The notes: generated by a model from the letters alone, not told the origin. A stretch of DNA of 64,000 nucleotides from Epiperipatus broadwayi (GCA_028023455.1 JAQFVV010000315.1:352501-416500), one strand, 5' to 3'. Numbered from the stretch's first letter, positions 11,887 through 24,649 are shown. A program made the numbers and translations.

Positions 11887-13220
11887 ATGCTTATTAAATT
11901 GGCTGGAATAAACATAAGGGGTTTTAACTCTCTGGGCCATGTCATTGCACTTAAAAGATGGCTAGACAAAACAGACCTCCACATAGTCTGTCTATCTGAA
12001 ACTAAATTGCATATAAACTCAAATTACCAAATAACTCAACTGATGCAACAATATGGTTTATTTCATTATGTACCCTCAAACACAGCATCGTCTGGAGTTG
12101 CTTTTAAAATTAATAAGAACCTGACCTACAGCTCTTTTAGAACATTACACCTTAGCAATGATCTATTGGTCATTAATTTCACTTTTGGAAATATGGCAAT
12201 AAATATCATTTACTTGTACATCAGAAATGATGCTTACTCAGCACAACTAGTAATCAATAAAATCAATTCTCTTCTCTCTTCAGATGCCTCCCCTATTGTT
12301 TTTTTGGTGACTTCAACATGAGTTACGATAACTTCAACAAAAAACATCTTCACTTAATTAATAGAGTCCTCTTGTGTGGAGAGGGGTTTTTCCCTCCTGG
12401 ATCATTCTCCTTCTACACACTGCAAAAGAAATCCCTAATTGACCTTCTCTATTATTCACCTGAACTTCACTTTGACATATGCACCAAGCTTCAATTGGTT
12501 CCCTTCACTGATCATTTAGCTCTTCTAATTTCACTTCATATAGATCCCACCACCACAGTTCATATATATTATACACCTACCATTAGACTATTCAACAAAG
12601 CAGCAACTCCAGAACTCATTTTCTCTGAAGCATATATCTTATTCCAAAAAATCAAAATTGTTACTTTGCCTCCACTACAGGCTTGGTCATCTTTCACCGG
12701 TATATTGAGCTCACTCATAGACTTGTACACAAAGAAAACCAAAGGTCCAAATCAACTATTAAAAGATTTGGATGCCATAAACAACAGGTTAAAATCTCTA
12801 CACCATATTGACATTCATCCCCAAGATATTTTGGAGCTAAAAACTCAATACCATAGCAAGCAAAAGGTCCTCGCACATTACATTGCTACTAAAAGGTCTA
12901 AAATCTTCTTGGCCAACCAGCATAGCTGGACCCTCAGCTACATTCGCTGGGCAATTGGTTCAGTGGCCAGATCCACACCTACTTCATTGTCAGTAGATCA
13001 GGTTTGCCTTAGTGGCCCAGCAATGCTTGCAAAGATTTATGAACACTTTCAGGCCAGGCTACAGAATTATAAATTTGAAATTGGAAATATCTGGAATCAC
13101 TTGGAAGATGGGATCGCTCATGAAATCAGTGAAAATAAAATAATCCAAAAGCTCATGGCCTATCCAGAGAGTGTCATCCAGGACTCCATGGAATTCCGAG
13201 ATTTGTACTTGTCCACCTGA
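11887..13220 (+). pseudogene. LINE ORF2, APE-type endonuclease part, frameshifted
   Basis: The frame opens at 11887 with MLIKLAGINIRGFNS and shifts by one at about 12305-12318. Endonuclease signatures follow in order: the catalytic Glu in CLSETKL, GDFN straddling the frameshift, SLIDLLYYSP, and the TDH motif in VPFTDHLALLISL. These are the metal-binding and catalytic positions of the APE-like nuclease that nicks target DNA for target-primed reverse transcription. The linker to the RT ends at a stop at 13218-13220. The 12-bp target-site duplication agrees with this enzyme type. Confidence 0.85.
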
Positions 13221-13249
13221 GACATTTCACAGCCCCCATTGTACTGCGA

Positions 13250-14232
13250 ATGATAGATGTTCTGGCAGGAGAGTTTCAAAACATTCCAGACCTGTACCCT
13301 GTGGCCATTGTTCCTTTCCTAAAAAAGCCCATCAATCCCTCTACCCTATCCAACATAAGGCCCATTTCCATGATTCCCCTCCTAATTAAGATCATTGAGG
13401 CCATAGTCAAGGACAAAATCCAAGATCAACTCTATACACACATCATGCCATATCAATTTGCACATAAGGGCTCTTCCACCATGGATGCTGCACAGTGTTT
13501 TCTTCTTCTGATAGAACACATCAGACTGCACAAAAAATTCAAGCCTATAGCTATTCAACTTGACTTTGCCTCAGCTTTTGACTCTGTTATACCCACTGTC
13601 CTACTCCAGACTCTCCTTGATTATCAAGTCCCTGGCATCTATACCAGAATTATTGGTAATCTGCTTTTGAAGATATCTATCTTTATGTCACTGGATGGAA
13701 GACTGTCCAATGGTTTCAGACCTCATCTTTTCATTCTCCAGGGATCACCACTCACCACTCTCTGCTTCATCACCTATATAAATCCTATGCTCAGAGAGAT
13801 TGAGCACAGACTCCCTGGAATTTTCATGCCAGCCCTGAAACATCATGTACAACACATAACCTATGTTGATGATGTCACCATCTTCCTCCCAAATTAAACT
13901 CACCTTCCAACACTCACACAAATCATTGATAAATATTCAAAGAAACTAAATCTGAACACAACTACAGTAAGTCCTCCATGTGGAAAATCAGTACTGGCTC
14001 AGTGATTCCATCAGCCTTTACAGCTGAGCCACAACTCTTCCTCAGTTTTCCTATGGCCAAGTCCAGACTTGCTATGGCAAAAGATATCCAACACTCCATC
14101 TTGGAAAAAAACTAGCAAAGTGGTTCGATCTTTATTCCGTATCTCTCTTTCCCTGCTGGGCAAAGTAGCCCTTCTCAACATGCTGGTGTTTCCAAGATTG
14201 AATTATTATCTTCCCATAATTAAACCCACTAA
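13250..14232 (+). pseudogene. LINE ORF2, reverse transcriptase part, interrupted
   Basis: An open frame at 13250-13897 contains NIRPISM (RT motif 1 region), AIQLDFASAFDSV (motif A), LQGSPLTTL (motif B) and TYVDDVTIF (motif C, YVDD in place of the usual YADD). A stop at 13895-13897 follows within the expected thumb region. Homology continues in several frames to about 14240 (LLGKVALLNMLVFPRLNYYL is typical of L1/Tx1 ORF2). The catalytic aspartates are intact but the protein is interrupted. Confidence 0.88.
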
Positions 14233-14248
14233 AGCATTTCAGTAGTCA

Positions 14249-15012
14249 ATGAACTCACTGTGTTCAAAGCTCATGTGGAGTGGAAAGATTATTGCCCTCA
14301 GCATCTATAAGATGCAAATGCCCAGAGAGCTAAATGGACTTGGATTGCACTCTGTTTCAACAATCTATTTAGAGAAGGCAATTGCAGTTCTACGTGCAAT
14401 TCACTTAAAACAGCCAGAACTAAACCTAGCCACTCCAGTGGAACCTACAGACATACCGCGACCTCTTGCTAGCAGATGGGCCACAATTATTTGGTTACAT
14501 GTCACCAAGCTGATAAATCTATCTAAAACCTCTTTTGAAGGTAAAATAACCTACTGGCAGGCCTATAACCTCATATTTCAAAACCAGACTGCCCTCTTGA
14601 CCACATTGAACATAGACAATAAACCATTGCTTAAAAATTGAAGAACTGGTTTGTTGAACCAAAATACATAGATTTTATCTTAAAGCTCAACATCTCGTCC
14701 TTACCCACTAACCACTTCTTAGTATGGAAAAGAGGATTCACCAAAATCAATCCTCAATGCCAGCTATGTAATACTGCTGATGAAACCATCCAACATTTAC
14801 TTTATAATTGTCCGTTTCTTTTCCAAATAAGAAACTTCATCACAGAGAAAGTTACATCTGACATCGGAGAAGCTTTAAATATCCAGAATGCCATCAAGAC
14901 AGGAATTTTTTCTCTTATCCGACTCTCTGTCTTCCTTACCTTTGCAGTCTGGTTGACCAGATGCGAATGTGTTTTTCGTCATTCAGAATCTTCAGTCACA
15001 GAGACCTTATAG
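14249..15012 (+). pseudogene. LINE ORF2 C-terminal domain with C2HC finger
   Basis: 14249-14641 encodes a C-terminal part (MPRELNGLGLHSV resembles the P.GGLGL motif of L1/Tx1 ORF2). After a shift, 14638-15012 contains SLPTNHFLVWKRGFTK and the finger CQLCNTADETIQHLLYNC (CX2CX8HX4C). The same architecture appears in the relic at 33.9-34.2 kb. This C-terminal finger is thought to contact RNA or DNA during target-primed synthesis. The frame is broken at about 14638. Confidence 0.85.
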
Positions 15013-15217
15013 GTCTTGTCAAGAGCATAAGTGCCAGGCACCGGCTGCTTGCACCCGAATGGTTATACAAAGAGACTTGGTCCAGGATTGATCTACCAAG
15101 TGTTTGACCTTATGAACTTTTGCAATCAGTCATGCAGTATACCAAGTATGAAAACAGTATCATGAAACCATGTAAACTTTGTTAATAAATTTTTTTGTTT
15201 TTTTTTTAAAAAAAAAA
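15013..15217 (+). terminator. LINE 3' UTR, poly(A) signal and tail
   Basis: A ~200-bp 3' UTR ends with AATAAA at 15184-15189, a T-rich run and an A10 tail at 15208-15217. It directly abuts the second copy of the target-site duplication. Beyond it, 15230-15468 is AT-rich sequence with nothing recognised. Confidence 0.8.
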
Positions 15218-15468
15218 CTCTTTAGATTTATATAAAATTGTAAAAATAATTAATTTTAAACTGTACCTTCTTTTTCTGAACACTATAATTTTTACCTTGA
15301 TTGATAGATTTTATTTCTAAGTGACAATTAATATTAATTTAAATAAATAGGGATAATGTAATGTAAATATACTGTAATTACATAAATATTTATAGCACTA
15401 TAAAAACATGTTTATGCATAAATAAGGTAAACGATTAGAATTAATATGAAATACATATAGCAGAGACC

Positions 15469-16098
15469 CATATATATATATATATTTGTAAATAAGGTAA
15501 ATAAATAATTAAAAATTTTATCCACTTAAGAACATTTTCGATTATCTCAGTAATCTGTGTCAACTAAAGCTTTGAATTGCTAACTTTCCCACAATTCTGT
15601 GATCTTAACATTTGCTGCTTGCCTGTTAATTAAGTCATGCTTATATTTGTATATTAGCATACCTTCCATTATTTTTCTTTTATTGTTATTTTTTTCAATT
15701 TGCAATATTTTTGCACTGTTAAAATTGAAGTCAAAACCATAAATACATGATTTATTATGGTCGTAAAAACTGATGCTGAAATATTATTATCCACTATGCA
15801 ATTTTGTTTCAATTTCAGAATTTGTTTTAATAATAGCAAGTGTTCTTTAGTTCTTTTTTCCAATGTATATCTAGATTCACCTATATATCCACTGCCACAC
15901 CTACATATCCATTTATAAATGACACAATTTTTATTTATAAATGAAGTTTTATATTTGGAGTTATTTATTAATTTGTTTAATGTAGGAGGTGTGTAAAATG
16001 CAATATCACATATTCCTTTATAAATTTTCTTTATAAAATTTACTTGATCATTTGAAATATATGGGATTGATATCCATATTTTTTTTATTAGCAGGAGA
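15469..16098 (-). mobile_element. PLE family B, 3' half of the inverted left copy
   Basis: On the minus strand this matches the plus-strand family B copy at 20885-21500, covering the GIY-YIG domain and the 3' tail. The tail ends in (TA)n at 15469-15484. It is the continuation of the RT piece at 19610-20125, from which it is separated by the 3.5-kb insertion. About 68 bp of element present in the paralogue are missing at the break. Confidence 0.85.
15700..16090 (-). pseudogene. PLE family B GIY-YIG endonuclease, frameshifted
   Basis: Reading the minus strand, ISIPYISNDQVNF leads into the linker. CVIYKWICRCGSGYIGES then holds the GIY-like and YIG signatures with a CRCG pair, and TLEKRTKEHL has the conserved Arg and His. 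A frameshift after SVF breaks the C-terminus. The paralogue at 20904-21275 stays open through the same segment. The nuclease would nick target DNA. Confidence 0.83.
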
Positions 16099-19000
16099 TA
16101 TATATATATTGTAACCATATATTTTAGTATAAAATATAATAATTGATGTAACTGGTATAAAAATTTCTCTTTCTTCCTTTGGTGATTTGATCGGCTTGAT
16201 TTGCACTTTGAACAAATTACTCTCTCATATTCAAAATAATTTATTAGAGAGAATGGGTAATATTTTGCCTTATTTGTTGTCTATATTATTTTAATAAATT
16301 TAAATTGCTTATTTCCATATACTAATTTATATCAAAATGCTTAACTTTTTAAAAATTTTGACAACACATTAAATGTGGTAAAATATTATTAAAAATAATA
16401 TTTTGTTTTATTTGTTTAAAATGGTCTTAAAAATTATTTCCATTGAATTAAAAAACCATTTGTTCAGCTAAATTTAATTATTAAAAATAAATATAATAAT
16501 TACATAGGCATTTCAATGTAAAAAAAGAAAAGAGCGCGAATTTAAAAGAAGATCGCCTGATAGTTTGCTTTTGGAGAGAGAAAGAAAAGAAATGGTAAAG
16601 GCAAATGGTGTAAATTTGATAAGCTTATTTTAAAATAGTTAACAAGTAAACGGATTACCACAAAGTTTCTATAAATGTAAAATAACATAGTGGTATTTAA
16701 CAATAAGATGAATTGCTAAATTTAAAAGTCTGTTCAAGTCGGCTGGCCAAGTGGATCAAATCGCCAATAATAATTTTCCAATATTACATTTGAAAAATGT
16801 CGGAGCTTCCCAGTTTAAAAGCAGAGTTATTTGCAAGATTTTGGTATGTTTTAAAATATTTATTATTATACAATTTGGAAAAAATAAATAAGTGTTTTCA
16901 TTACAGAAGTTTTATAAATATGAAAATTTGTTTTTTAAAAAAGAAGAAGTTTAAATTAAAGTAAAATGTTAAAGTTATCAAGATAGTTTAATATTTCCGT
17001 TTATAATTTTAATAAAAAATATAGTATTGATTGATATTTAACTTTACAATGCCAGTAATATATTTGCTAGTTAACTTGTTTACCATTTGGATAATAAAAA
17101 CAGTCTTCAAATAATTAATCAAAGCTATTGTATAATTTTGTCGTCAGTTTGAAATGATTAAATTAATTGCTATAATTAGGATTCCTAGATTTAAGTGTGG
17201 ATAAATAAATATTAGCATGGATCTGATAAACTTGGAACACTTTTAATAGAGAAATGTAGAGATTAATAACTTATGAAAAACATTTTCATTTAAGTTCTGC
17301 ATGTCATGTTGAAATTGTTTCATATTTATGGAGCCACGTAAAATCGTCAATCTAATATTGCTTATAATCACTAATACAAATGGATAAAATTACATGTATG
17401 GAATTTAATTATAATTGTAGCTATTACTTCGTATATTTATTGTTCGACACATCGTACATGGATTTACGGATCGGATTTGTAGTTATAAAACGCTATACAA
17501 TTTAATTTGTGATACACACACCTGCTAGAATTCATGTATTGAACTATAATATGCTATACATTTAATTTATATCACACACACACCTGTTATATTTTATGTA
17601 TTTGATGAATAATGCATTGCTTTAATTTTATCGTTAGATGAACTTGCATGTGAAGTTCATACGTTATATTTATTAAGTTTAATTTAATAGGGGTTGAATA
17701 AAATATTTATTCAAGAGAATAGCACTTGCAAAAAGCTTGAAAAGTACTAAATGAATTCATGAGATATATCAATCGTTGTGAGGTATTTTGTGAGTCTTTC
17801 CAGATTTATATTCCTATACTAATATTACTTATATTATATTACATATATTTTATTTTAAACAAGATAAGTTAGTACATTAGTTGTCCTGATTAGTGTAACA
17901 TTTTATTATGCAAGAACCCACATTTGCTAAAGTGTTAGTGTTATTCTGAATGGTCAGAATAACTGAGGAAGATGATTTTGCACTTTAATGTGAAGTAAAT
18001 AGTAATGTTGTTTTATGATGTTAAAAGGCATTAATCTGTGCTGGTGGTTAATCCGCAGATTACTTAATTGCCATTTTTGTATTTTACACTTATTCCTGCG
18101 CTGGTGGTTAATCCGCGGAACTGTGTAATTATACTTATTACTTTATGATGGTGTATCAGTCCACAAAGTGTTTAGTGTTATTTAATTCCTATGTGTAGAT
18201 AAATGCATCCACAGGAATATGGTTTTACTTCATAGATATAAGTTGGGCAAAGTATTTTAGTTATTCTGCTAAATCATCTTCTTCCATTGGTAAGTATAAT
18301 TTATAAGTTAGATTATTAAATTATAGCAGGACATTCTATTCAAGTTACCTCATAATAATTAACTGTTGGTTGATTATTATTTACCTGAATGTAAGTTTAA
18401 ATTTTCACTTTATTTAATGATTGCATTATAGCTAAATCATACAGATATAATATTATTTATTATATTATTGTAAGTTTACGGTATAGATTTGTTGAATCTG
18501 GAAATGACATTGGATGTTTCATGAGTTGATATTGAATTTAGTATAATTTCCTCAATACATTCATTATATCAAATTGAAATATAAGGTATGATTAGGTTTT
18601 TAAAAACTATACCTATGATATGTTATTGAAGAAAGTAGATGGAATTATAATTTATTTATTTTATTTGTTTATTTATGTCTTTAATTGTAACATTGGAATT
18701 AATTACTTATTATTCATAAATTTGTAAATAAATGTTGATTTATAATTAAACTTACTGTGCCGTTGCTTTTGTCATTCATAAAATCAGAAATCATAAATCT
18801 TGGATAGAGCATACATTGAAGTACATACTATCGTCAACATGATATAAGAGATTAGTAATATTTTGAGAAAACTTTTGGATGCTTTCGTCTTTGGTAGTTT
18901 ATGATGTGTAAGGTACAATAAAATCCCATTTACCTTTTCCATCATTTTAGCTTTGCGTAGTTGATTCTAGTATACAATACAAATTAATTATTAAACTTGT

Positions 19001-19609
19001 AAACAGATTTACCAAATAATTACATGATTGAATATATTTACTTAACGTTTTTAAATTGTCATTTATCAGTATAATAAGAGTCTCAGTAATATAGTAAACT
19101 ATAAAAAAGAACCCAAGTATTTATGTTTATTTATTGCAAAGCTTTACCTGGACTAGCATTTGTATTAGAAATCATAGAGATGGTTTCAAATTTCATAATT
19201 TTATGTAATTCCACAAATTATGTCATCTTGTACATGGTCGGCCATCGGGTCTCATACAATAAATATCGCAAATTAAGGTTTGAAAGATAATAACCTTACA
19301 CTTATAATTTCTTTAATGTATTTTTATCATACTACTATGATAGTTCTTCGCGGTACACCCTGGCTGCGATCAAATAAAATCATAAAAAGTTTATGTTATA
19401 TCATTGGTTTGGTCTGTGGTAAGTTGCTCCAGATTTTGGTTGTGGTCTTTGGTGCATAATATAGATAGCATGATATGCTTTTGGCTACAGCTCTTAATAG
19501 CTGACAATGTGCAGCAGAATTGATCGGTGATCGAGGTTACAATTCTTAGCGCACTTAGGTTTTGGTTTGATGTTATAAGGTTGTGACCGGCAATCTATTG
19601 GTTACAATT
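16099..19609. mobile_element. 3.5-kb non-coding insertion with inverted TTGTAACC ends
   Basis: The segment splits the minus-strand family B PLE copy, shown by comparing both flanks with the intact plus-strand paralogue. TTGTAACCA lies at 16109-16117 and its reverse complement TGGTTACAA at 19599-19607, both next to TA-rich flanks. No open frame of 60 codons lies inside. Internal features are weak: two ~67-bp degenerate repeats at about 17490-17610 and two copies of GCTGGTGGTTAATCCGC near 18040 and 18100. TG...CA ends fit an LTR element or LTR, and TTGTAACC...GGTTACAA could also be a DNA-transposon inverted repeat. A clean target-site duplication is not visible. Confidence 0.6.
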
Positions 19610-20125
19610 TATATATGATTATAATAATAGCCAACATTTAACAATTCATTTGAATATATTTCAATATTTTTGCCTTTATCTGATGAATATTGGCAAAGAC
19701 TGTTATTTATAAATAAGAAGGACTTCAAACCTGCCATTTTGTGTGACATTGGCTCTTTTGATTTATATGGAATATAACTTCTTTTTACTATTGGTTTAAT
19801 GGACATACAGTAATCAAGCATGCATTGATTTTTAGTTATTTTAAGATGAAGAAACTGAATGCACATTAAATATTCATCTGTCTTTATCCATTTTAGGCCT
19901 TTTAAACTATTTAATTCTTTAAAAAAACTCATTAATTGTATTTAGTTTACCACATATAAAAACATCATCAACATATCAATAATATACAGTAATATTTTTT
20001 TGATAATATTCCTTTTTCATAATATTTTCTTCATATGTAAAAATTATAAAATTGCATATTTGAGCAAAGGTAGGTAAACCCATGGACCATCCATTGGACA
20101 TTTTATAAAAATCCTTATTAAAAAC
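19610..20125 (-). pseudogene. PLE family B reverse transcriptase fragment (left, inverted copy)
   Basis: On the minus strand this encodes the part of the RT after motif A. It includes the segment around the motif B-like SNGWSMGLPTFAQ, a YVDDVFICGK catalytic motif with disrupted frame, and LKWIKTDEYLMCIQFLHLKITK up to NELLNVGYYYNHI. It matches the plus-strand copy beginning at 20126 and is joined to it head-to-head at about 20125/20126. The RNA-dependent polymerase would be inactive because of frameshifts and truncation. Confidence 0.85.
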
Positions 20126-20126
20126 T

Positions 20127-20760
20127 GTAATGTTAAGATTGATGTTAATGACGTTATATGTACTCTAGATGCTAGTGAAATGTATGGATCAATTGATAGA
20201 TTGGCATCTATCAAAATTATTTCCAATGCATTAAGGTTAAAAAATGTTAATGTGAAAATAATAAAATTTATAACTGAAACATTAAATTTTATTGATAAAA
20301 ATATTTTTGCAGTTTTTAATAAGGATTTTTATAAAATGTCCAATGGATGTCTCATGGGTTTATGTACCTTGCTCAAATATTTAATTTTATATTTTCTACA
20401 TATGAAGAAAATATTTTGAAAAAGGAATATTATCAAAAAAAATATTACTATTATCGATATGTTGATGATGTTTTTATATGTGGTAAACGAAATACAATTA
20501 ATGAGTTGTTTAAAGGATTAAATAGTTTAAAAGGCCTAAAATGGATAAAAACAAATGAAGATTTAATGTGCATTCAGTTTTTTGATCGTAAAATAACTAG
20601 AGATCAATGCATGCTAGATTACTGTATTACCATTAAACCAATAGTAAAAAGAGGTTATATTCCATATAAATCAAAAGTGCCAATGTCACACAAGATGGTA
20701 GATTTGAAGTTTTTTATTTAGATATAATAGTATTTGCAAATATTCATCGGATAAAAGCAA
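20127..20760 (+). pseudogene. PLE family B reverse transcriptase, frameshifted
   Basis: Motif A is CTLDASEMYGSIDRL. Motif B is MSNGCLMGL, near the frameshift at about 20350-20400. Motif C is YYRYVDDVFICGK (20447-20485), followed by GLKWIKTNEDLMCIQFFDRK. A stop at 20719-20721 ends the second frame, and homology continues in another frame (YSNELLNVGYNYNRI). Polymerase residues are retained but the protein is broken. Confidence 0.86.
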
Positions 20761-20903
20761 AAATATTAAAATATATTCAAATGAATTGTTAAATGTTGGC
20801 TACAATTATAATCGTATATACAGTGTTATTAGAGATTTTACTACAAAATATAAAAATAAAATTGTTAAAATATTGATTCTCCTGCTAAGAAAAAACATGG
20901 ATA

Positions 20904-21275
20904 TCAATCCCATATATTTCAAATGATCAAGTAAATTTTATATGGAAAATTTATAAAGGAATATGTGATATTGCATTTTACAAACCTCCTACATTAAACA
21001 AATTAATAAATAACTCCAAAGATAAAACTTCATTTATAAAGAAAAAATCTGTCATTTATAAATGGATATGTAGGTGTGGCAGTGGATATATAGGTGAATC
21101 TAGATGTACATTGGAAAAAAGAACTAAAGAACACTTGCTATTATTAAAACGAGTTCAGAAATTGAAACAAAATTGCATAGTGGATAATAATATTTCAGCA
21201 TCTGTTTTTTACGACCATAATAAATCGTGTATTTATGGTTTTGAATTCAATTTTAACAGTGTAAAAATATTGTAA
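20904..21275 (+). CDS. PLE family B GIY-YIG endonuclease domain, intact segment
   Basis: This frame is open for about 124 codons, from ISIPYISNDQVNF to a TAA at 21273-21275. No Met start is implied because this is the 3' portion of a polyprotein. SVIYKWICRCGSGYIGES carries the GIY and YIG signatures, TLEKRTKEHL the conserved Arg/His, and SVFYDHNKSCIYGFEF the C-terminal part. It is predicted to nick DNA during PLE integration. As an isolated domain behind a broken RT it is unlikely to be expressed as such. Confidence 0.75.
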   Translation, partial: SIPYISNDQVNFIWKIYKGICDIAFYKPPTLNKLINNSKDKTSFIKKKSVIYKWICRCGSGYIGESRCTLEKRTKEHLLLLKRVQKLKQNCIVDNNISASVFYDHNKSCIYGFEFNFNSVKIL

Positions 21276-21500
21276 ATTGAAAAAAATAACAATAAAAGTA
21301 AAATAAAGGAAGCTATGCTAATATACAAATATAAACATGACTTAATTACACAGGCAAGCAGCAAACATTAAGGTCATGGAATTGTGGGAAAGTTAGCATT
21401 TCAAAGCTTTAGTTGACACAGATTACTGAGATAATTGAAAGTGCTCCTAAGTGGATAAAATTGTTAATTATTTATTTACTGTATTTACAAATATTCAGTT

Positions 21501-22302
21501 ATATAATTATATATATATTGCTTTAAAAATACAGACATCAAATAATATATATATATATATGCATGTGAGAATAAGTTGTTATCACTTGGGAAATTATTAA
21601 GAAAACGTTTATTTTAGAGTGGTATGTGTGAATTTGATCAAACAAGTGTTCCATCTTTATGTGAGAGTACTTTCATTTTCGTATATTGAAGTACTTGTAA
21701 ATATCTAAAGATCTACTTCATTTATAAATAGTGGTGATATTAATTCAGTAATTTCATACCCATTACCCATCCTTTATGTATATTTTAAATTTCATTGTCC
21801 TATTTAAAATATAAACTAGTAAGAAACAATGTTAAAAATTCTTTTATAATACATATAATATTTATAACATTTATATGTAGATATAATTTTTATATTAATA
21901 TTTAAATACTTTTAATTCTTAGAATAGTTGAATGAATTTTTCGCTAATCATTATAAATATATCTAGGTTTTTATTCTTTTTGTATTATTTAATTTAGTTA
22001 TGATGTCATTATCCTTATGCTTGCTATCCATTTACTTAAGTTACTTGCAAAATTTCTGTCCAATAATATCACTGAAATAAAATAATAATCCAATGGATAA
22101 TTATAATTATAAATTTTATCCTTAATAAAAATATATGGATTTTATGAGAAGGATACAATAATTTATATTGATTTACATTTTTAATTTTGTGTTTTTTCAT
22201 TTTGTTTAGTAATTTTATATATATATATATATTTTTTTTATTACATTATTAGAATCTTTTATTAATTTATATCATTATTTAATTTCATATTTTATTTTTT
22301 AC
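21501..22302. other. Intergenic DNA
   Basis: AT-rich with short (TA)n runs at about 21545-21560 and 22218-22232. No gene or element is recognised. Confidence 0.4.
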
Positions 22303-22598
<296 letters not shown>

Positions 22599-22599
22599 T

Positions 22600-24640
22600 T
22601 AACACCGATTGAAAATAAACATAGCTTTTTCAGCTACAAAACAAAGAAAACAAAAGTAGAGAGAGAAAGAGAGGAAAAAAGTTTTGATTTGACTGCACAA
22701 ATCAATCTGTTTACTTGAGATTTTACATGTTATTAGTTAGATTCTTTTACAGAAGATAATTCTTTCTGAAATAATTCAACTTGTCTATTTTGTTTTTTAA
22801 GTATTTTATTCTCTGCCATATTTTCCCAATGGAAACAATTGACATTGCTCTTTTGTAGAATGTGTTTAACATAATTTTTACAACATAGATGAGGTCCATC
22901 TTCAAGTTGACAATAAAACACCTTTTTATGAAGTCTTTCAACTAAGCAGTGATTTCACAATAGTGAATAAAATAGTATCACATCCAAAAAGCTGAAGAAA
23001 ATATTAATTGGTTTTATGATATTGTCATTGAAATTTTAAAATTTTATAAGTATCTTTAAATGAAACTTTTTTAATGTTTTTATATTAGGTCACCAAGAGA
23101 GTATAAATTTCCCATTCTTATAATTAATTAGGTAAAACAACTTTATGCACAGCTAGTGCAATTGCAGTAGTTATTTATTTCATTACAATGAAATTCTCTA
23201 TCTTTTAATTTGTTAAAATAGCAACAGCACAGTGGAGTCTATATTTGATCTCAACATCTAAGTCCAGCTTTCTACTTACAAAACTACCATAGTATATAAA
23301 TTGATTTACATTTTGAAGTTGATAATCATCCAAGCTGCATATTGCTGAGAATATTTTTTCCATCAATACCAATAAAAGTCTTAAGTTTTTTGAACATTAA
23401 TTCCTAAGTGAATTTTTAAGAATTGTATTCAAAACATTAAGAAAATTCAGTAAATGGTCTTTTGAATTAGCAAAAATAACACAACTATAAATCTGGAATC
23501 CACAAAAAATATTTTTGTTTTTGGTTTTATTGAGTTTAAATTAAAAATTCTACCATCAAACCTGTTTTGTATCCTAGTCCTTGACTGATTAAGTCAACTA
23601 TAAACAATTCCTAAGACAACTGTCATAAAACTTGAAAATAAAATTGGAACAAGTGGACATCCTTGTTTAACACCAGTTTCCATTTCAAATCCTCAGATTT
23701 TCCATCTGCCATAATAACACATTCCCTTATTTCACTATATAGAATTTAAATAATGCAAATACATTTTGGTGGACAAACAAATAATTTTTAAACAATGTCA
23801 TAGACCTGTCATATTAATGGAATCAGTTGATTTTCACAATGAATAAAGCAATATATAAATCCCTCCTTTGATTTCCATACTTTTCTTACATTTGTCTAGC
23901 AGCAAAAATCATATCTGTACTCCTTATTGATTGTTTAAAACCACATTGAGTCTCTGGTAATCATTCTTCTATAACTGGAAGCAATCTATTTACCTAAACT
24001 CTTGAAAATACTTTTGCCATATTAATAATAATAATATTCAATGATAATCACCAAAATCCTGTCTATATTTTTTTTCTTTTAAAAAAATTGAAAACAATAA
24101 AACATTCTTGAGATGGATGGTGCAACTTAACAGATATTTCTAAAAAATGTCCAATATGTTTCAAGCTAATATATTACTCCATATTTTAAAATTTCTCCAA
24201 GTGAGTCATCTGGACTTGCAGCCTTTTCAATTTTAAGATTACAGAGATGTTTTGAATTCATTAAACTTGTTATTTTTATACAAATGTAAATAAATAAATG
24301 AAATAGATATATGATTAAAAGTAACTATATCAATTCTTATACCATTATTCAAAGATAATCAAAATATTGTTTTCAACTTTTTATATAAGAGAATGTCATT
24401 TCTGGATTTGATGGGATTATTGTATGTTGCTTTTAAGGCTTCTAAAAAGACCTAGTATTACCTCTACAAACAAATGTTTATATTTTCTTTACAGTTTTAA
24501 ACCTACAAGCATATTTAATTTTTCTCAATTGTTGAGATTCTGCCTTCAGATCATTATAAAGTACCACATTAAATCTATTATTTTGCCAAGTAGAGATTGT
24601 CACTGTATCTGTATAACTGAATTGGCAATAACATGCTCAT
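22600..24640 (-). pseudogene. Decayed non-LTR retrotransposon ORF2 (antisense)
   Basis: No long frame survives, but piecewise minus-strand translation follows a LINE RT. DFGDYH.ILLL (near 24060-24040) matches the usual D.YRGI.LL motif. GVKQGCPLVPILFS (near 23672-23630) is motif B. ANSKDHLLNFLNVLNTIL (near 23470-23420) follows motif C. FIYYGSFVSRKLDLDVEIKYR (near 23320-23230) matches the YLGS..S....LD.EI motif. QLEDGPHLCCKNYVKHIL (22905-22850) lies near the C-terminus. The 3' end runs into (ATT)n. The clade is not certain (CR1/jockey-like). It is an old, heavily mutated copy. Confidence 0.72.
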
Positions 24641-24649
24641 TGTCTTAAA

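Larger units (their letters stand above)
9196..15229 (+). mobile_element. Near full-length L1/Tx1-like LINE with target-site duplication
   Basis: The 12-bp sequence CTCTTTAGATTT occurs at 9196-9207 and again at 15218-15229. It exactly brackets a 6.0-kb unit that ends in AATAAA (15184-15189) and a 10-base A tail (15208-15217). In order the unit holds a 5' leader, ORF1 with a CCHC knuckle, ORF2 with an APE-type endonuclease, an RT and a C-terminal C2HC finger, and a 3' UTR. That order is standard for non-LTR retrotransposons. A perfect duplication implies an insertion young enough that both copies survived. ORF1 and ORF2 nevertheless each carry several frameshifts or stops, so the element is dead or of low sequence quality. 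Confidence 0.92.
20126..21500 (+). mobile_element. PLE family B, right copy
   Basis: This 5'-truncated family B copy starts at RT motif A and runs through the endonuclease and the 3' tail. It lies head-to-head with the interrupted copy on its left. The tail matches the left copy's tail up to TTATTTACNNTATTTACAAATA. There it meets TA-rich sequence, like the other families. Confidence 0.87.

Noticed and set aside
12318-13389. Possible separate genes for the internal open frames of the LINE (for example 13171-13389)
   Set aside because: They are frames overlapping ORF2. The RT and endonuclease motifs define the real one.
15500-15565. Hairpin GATTA/TAATC followed by GAAA in the family B tail (minus strand; also near 21420 plus)
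   Set aside because: No acceptable core before the hairpin and no closing stems, so the resemblance to the A/D motif is not sufficient.
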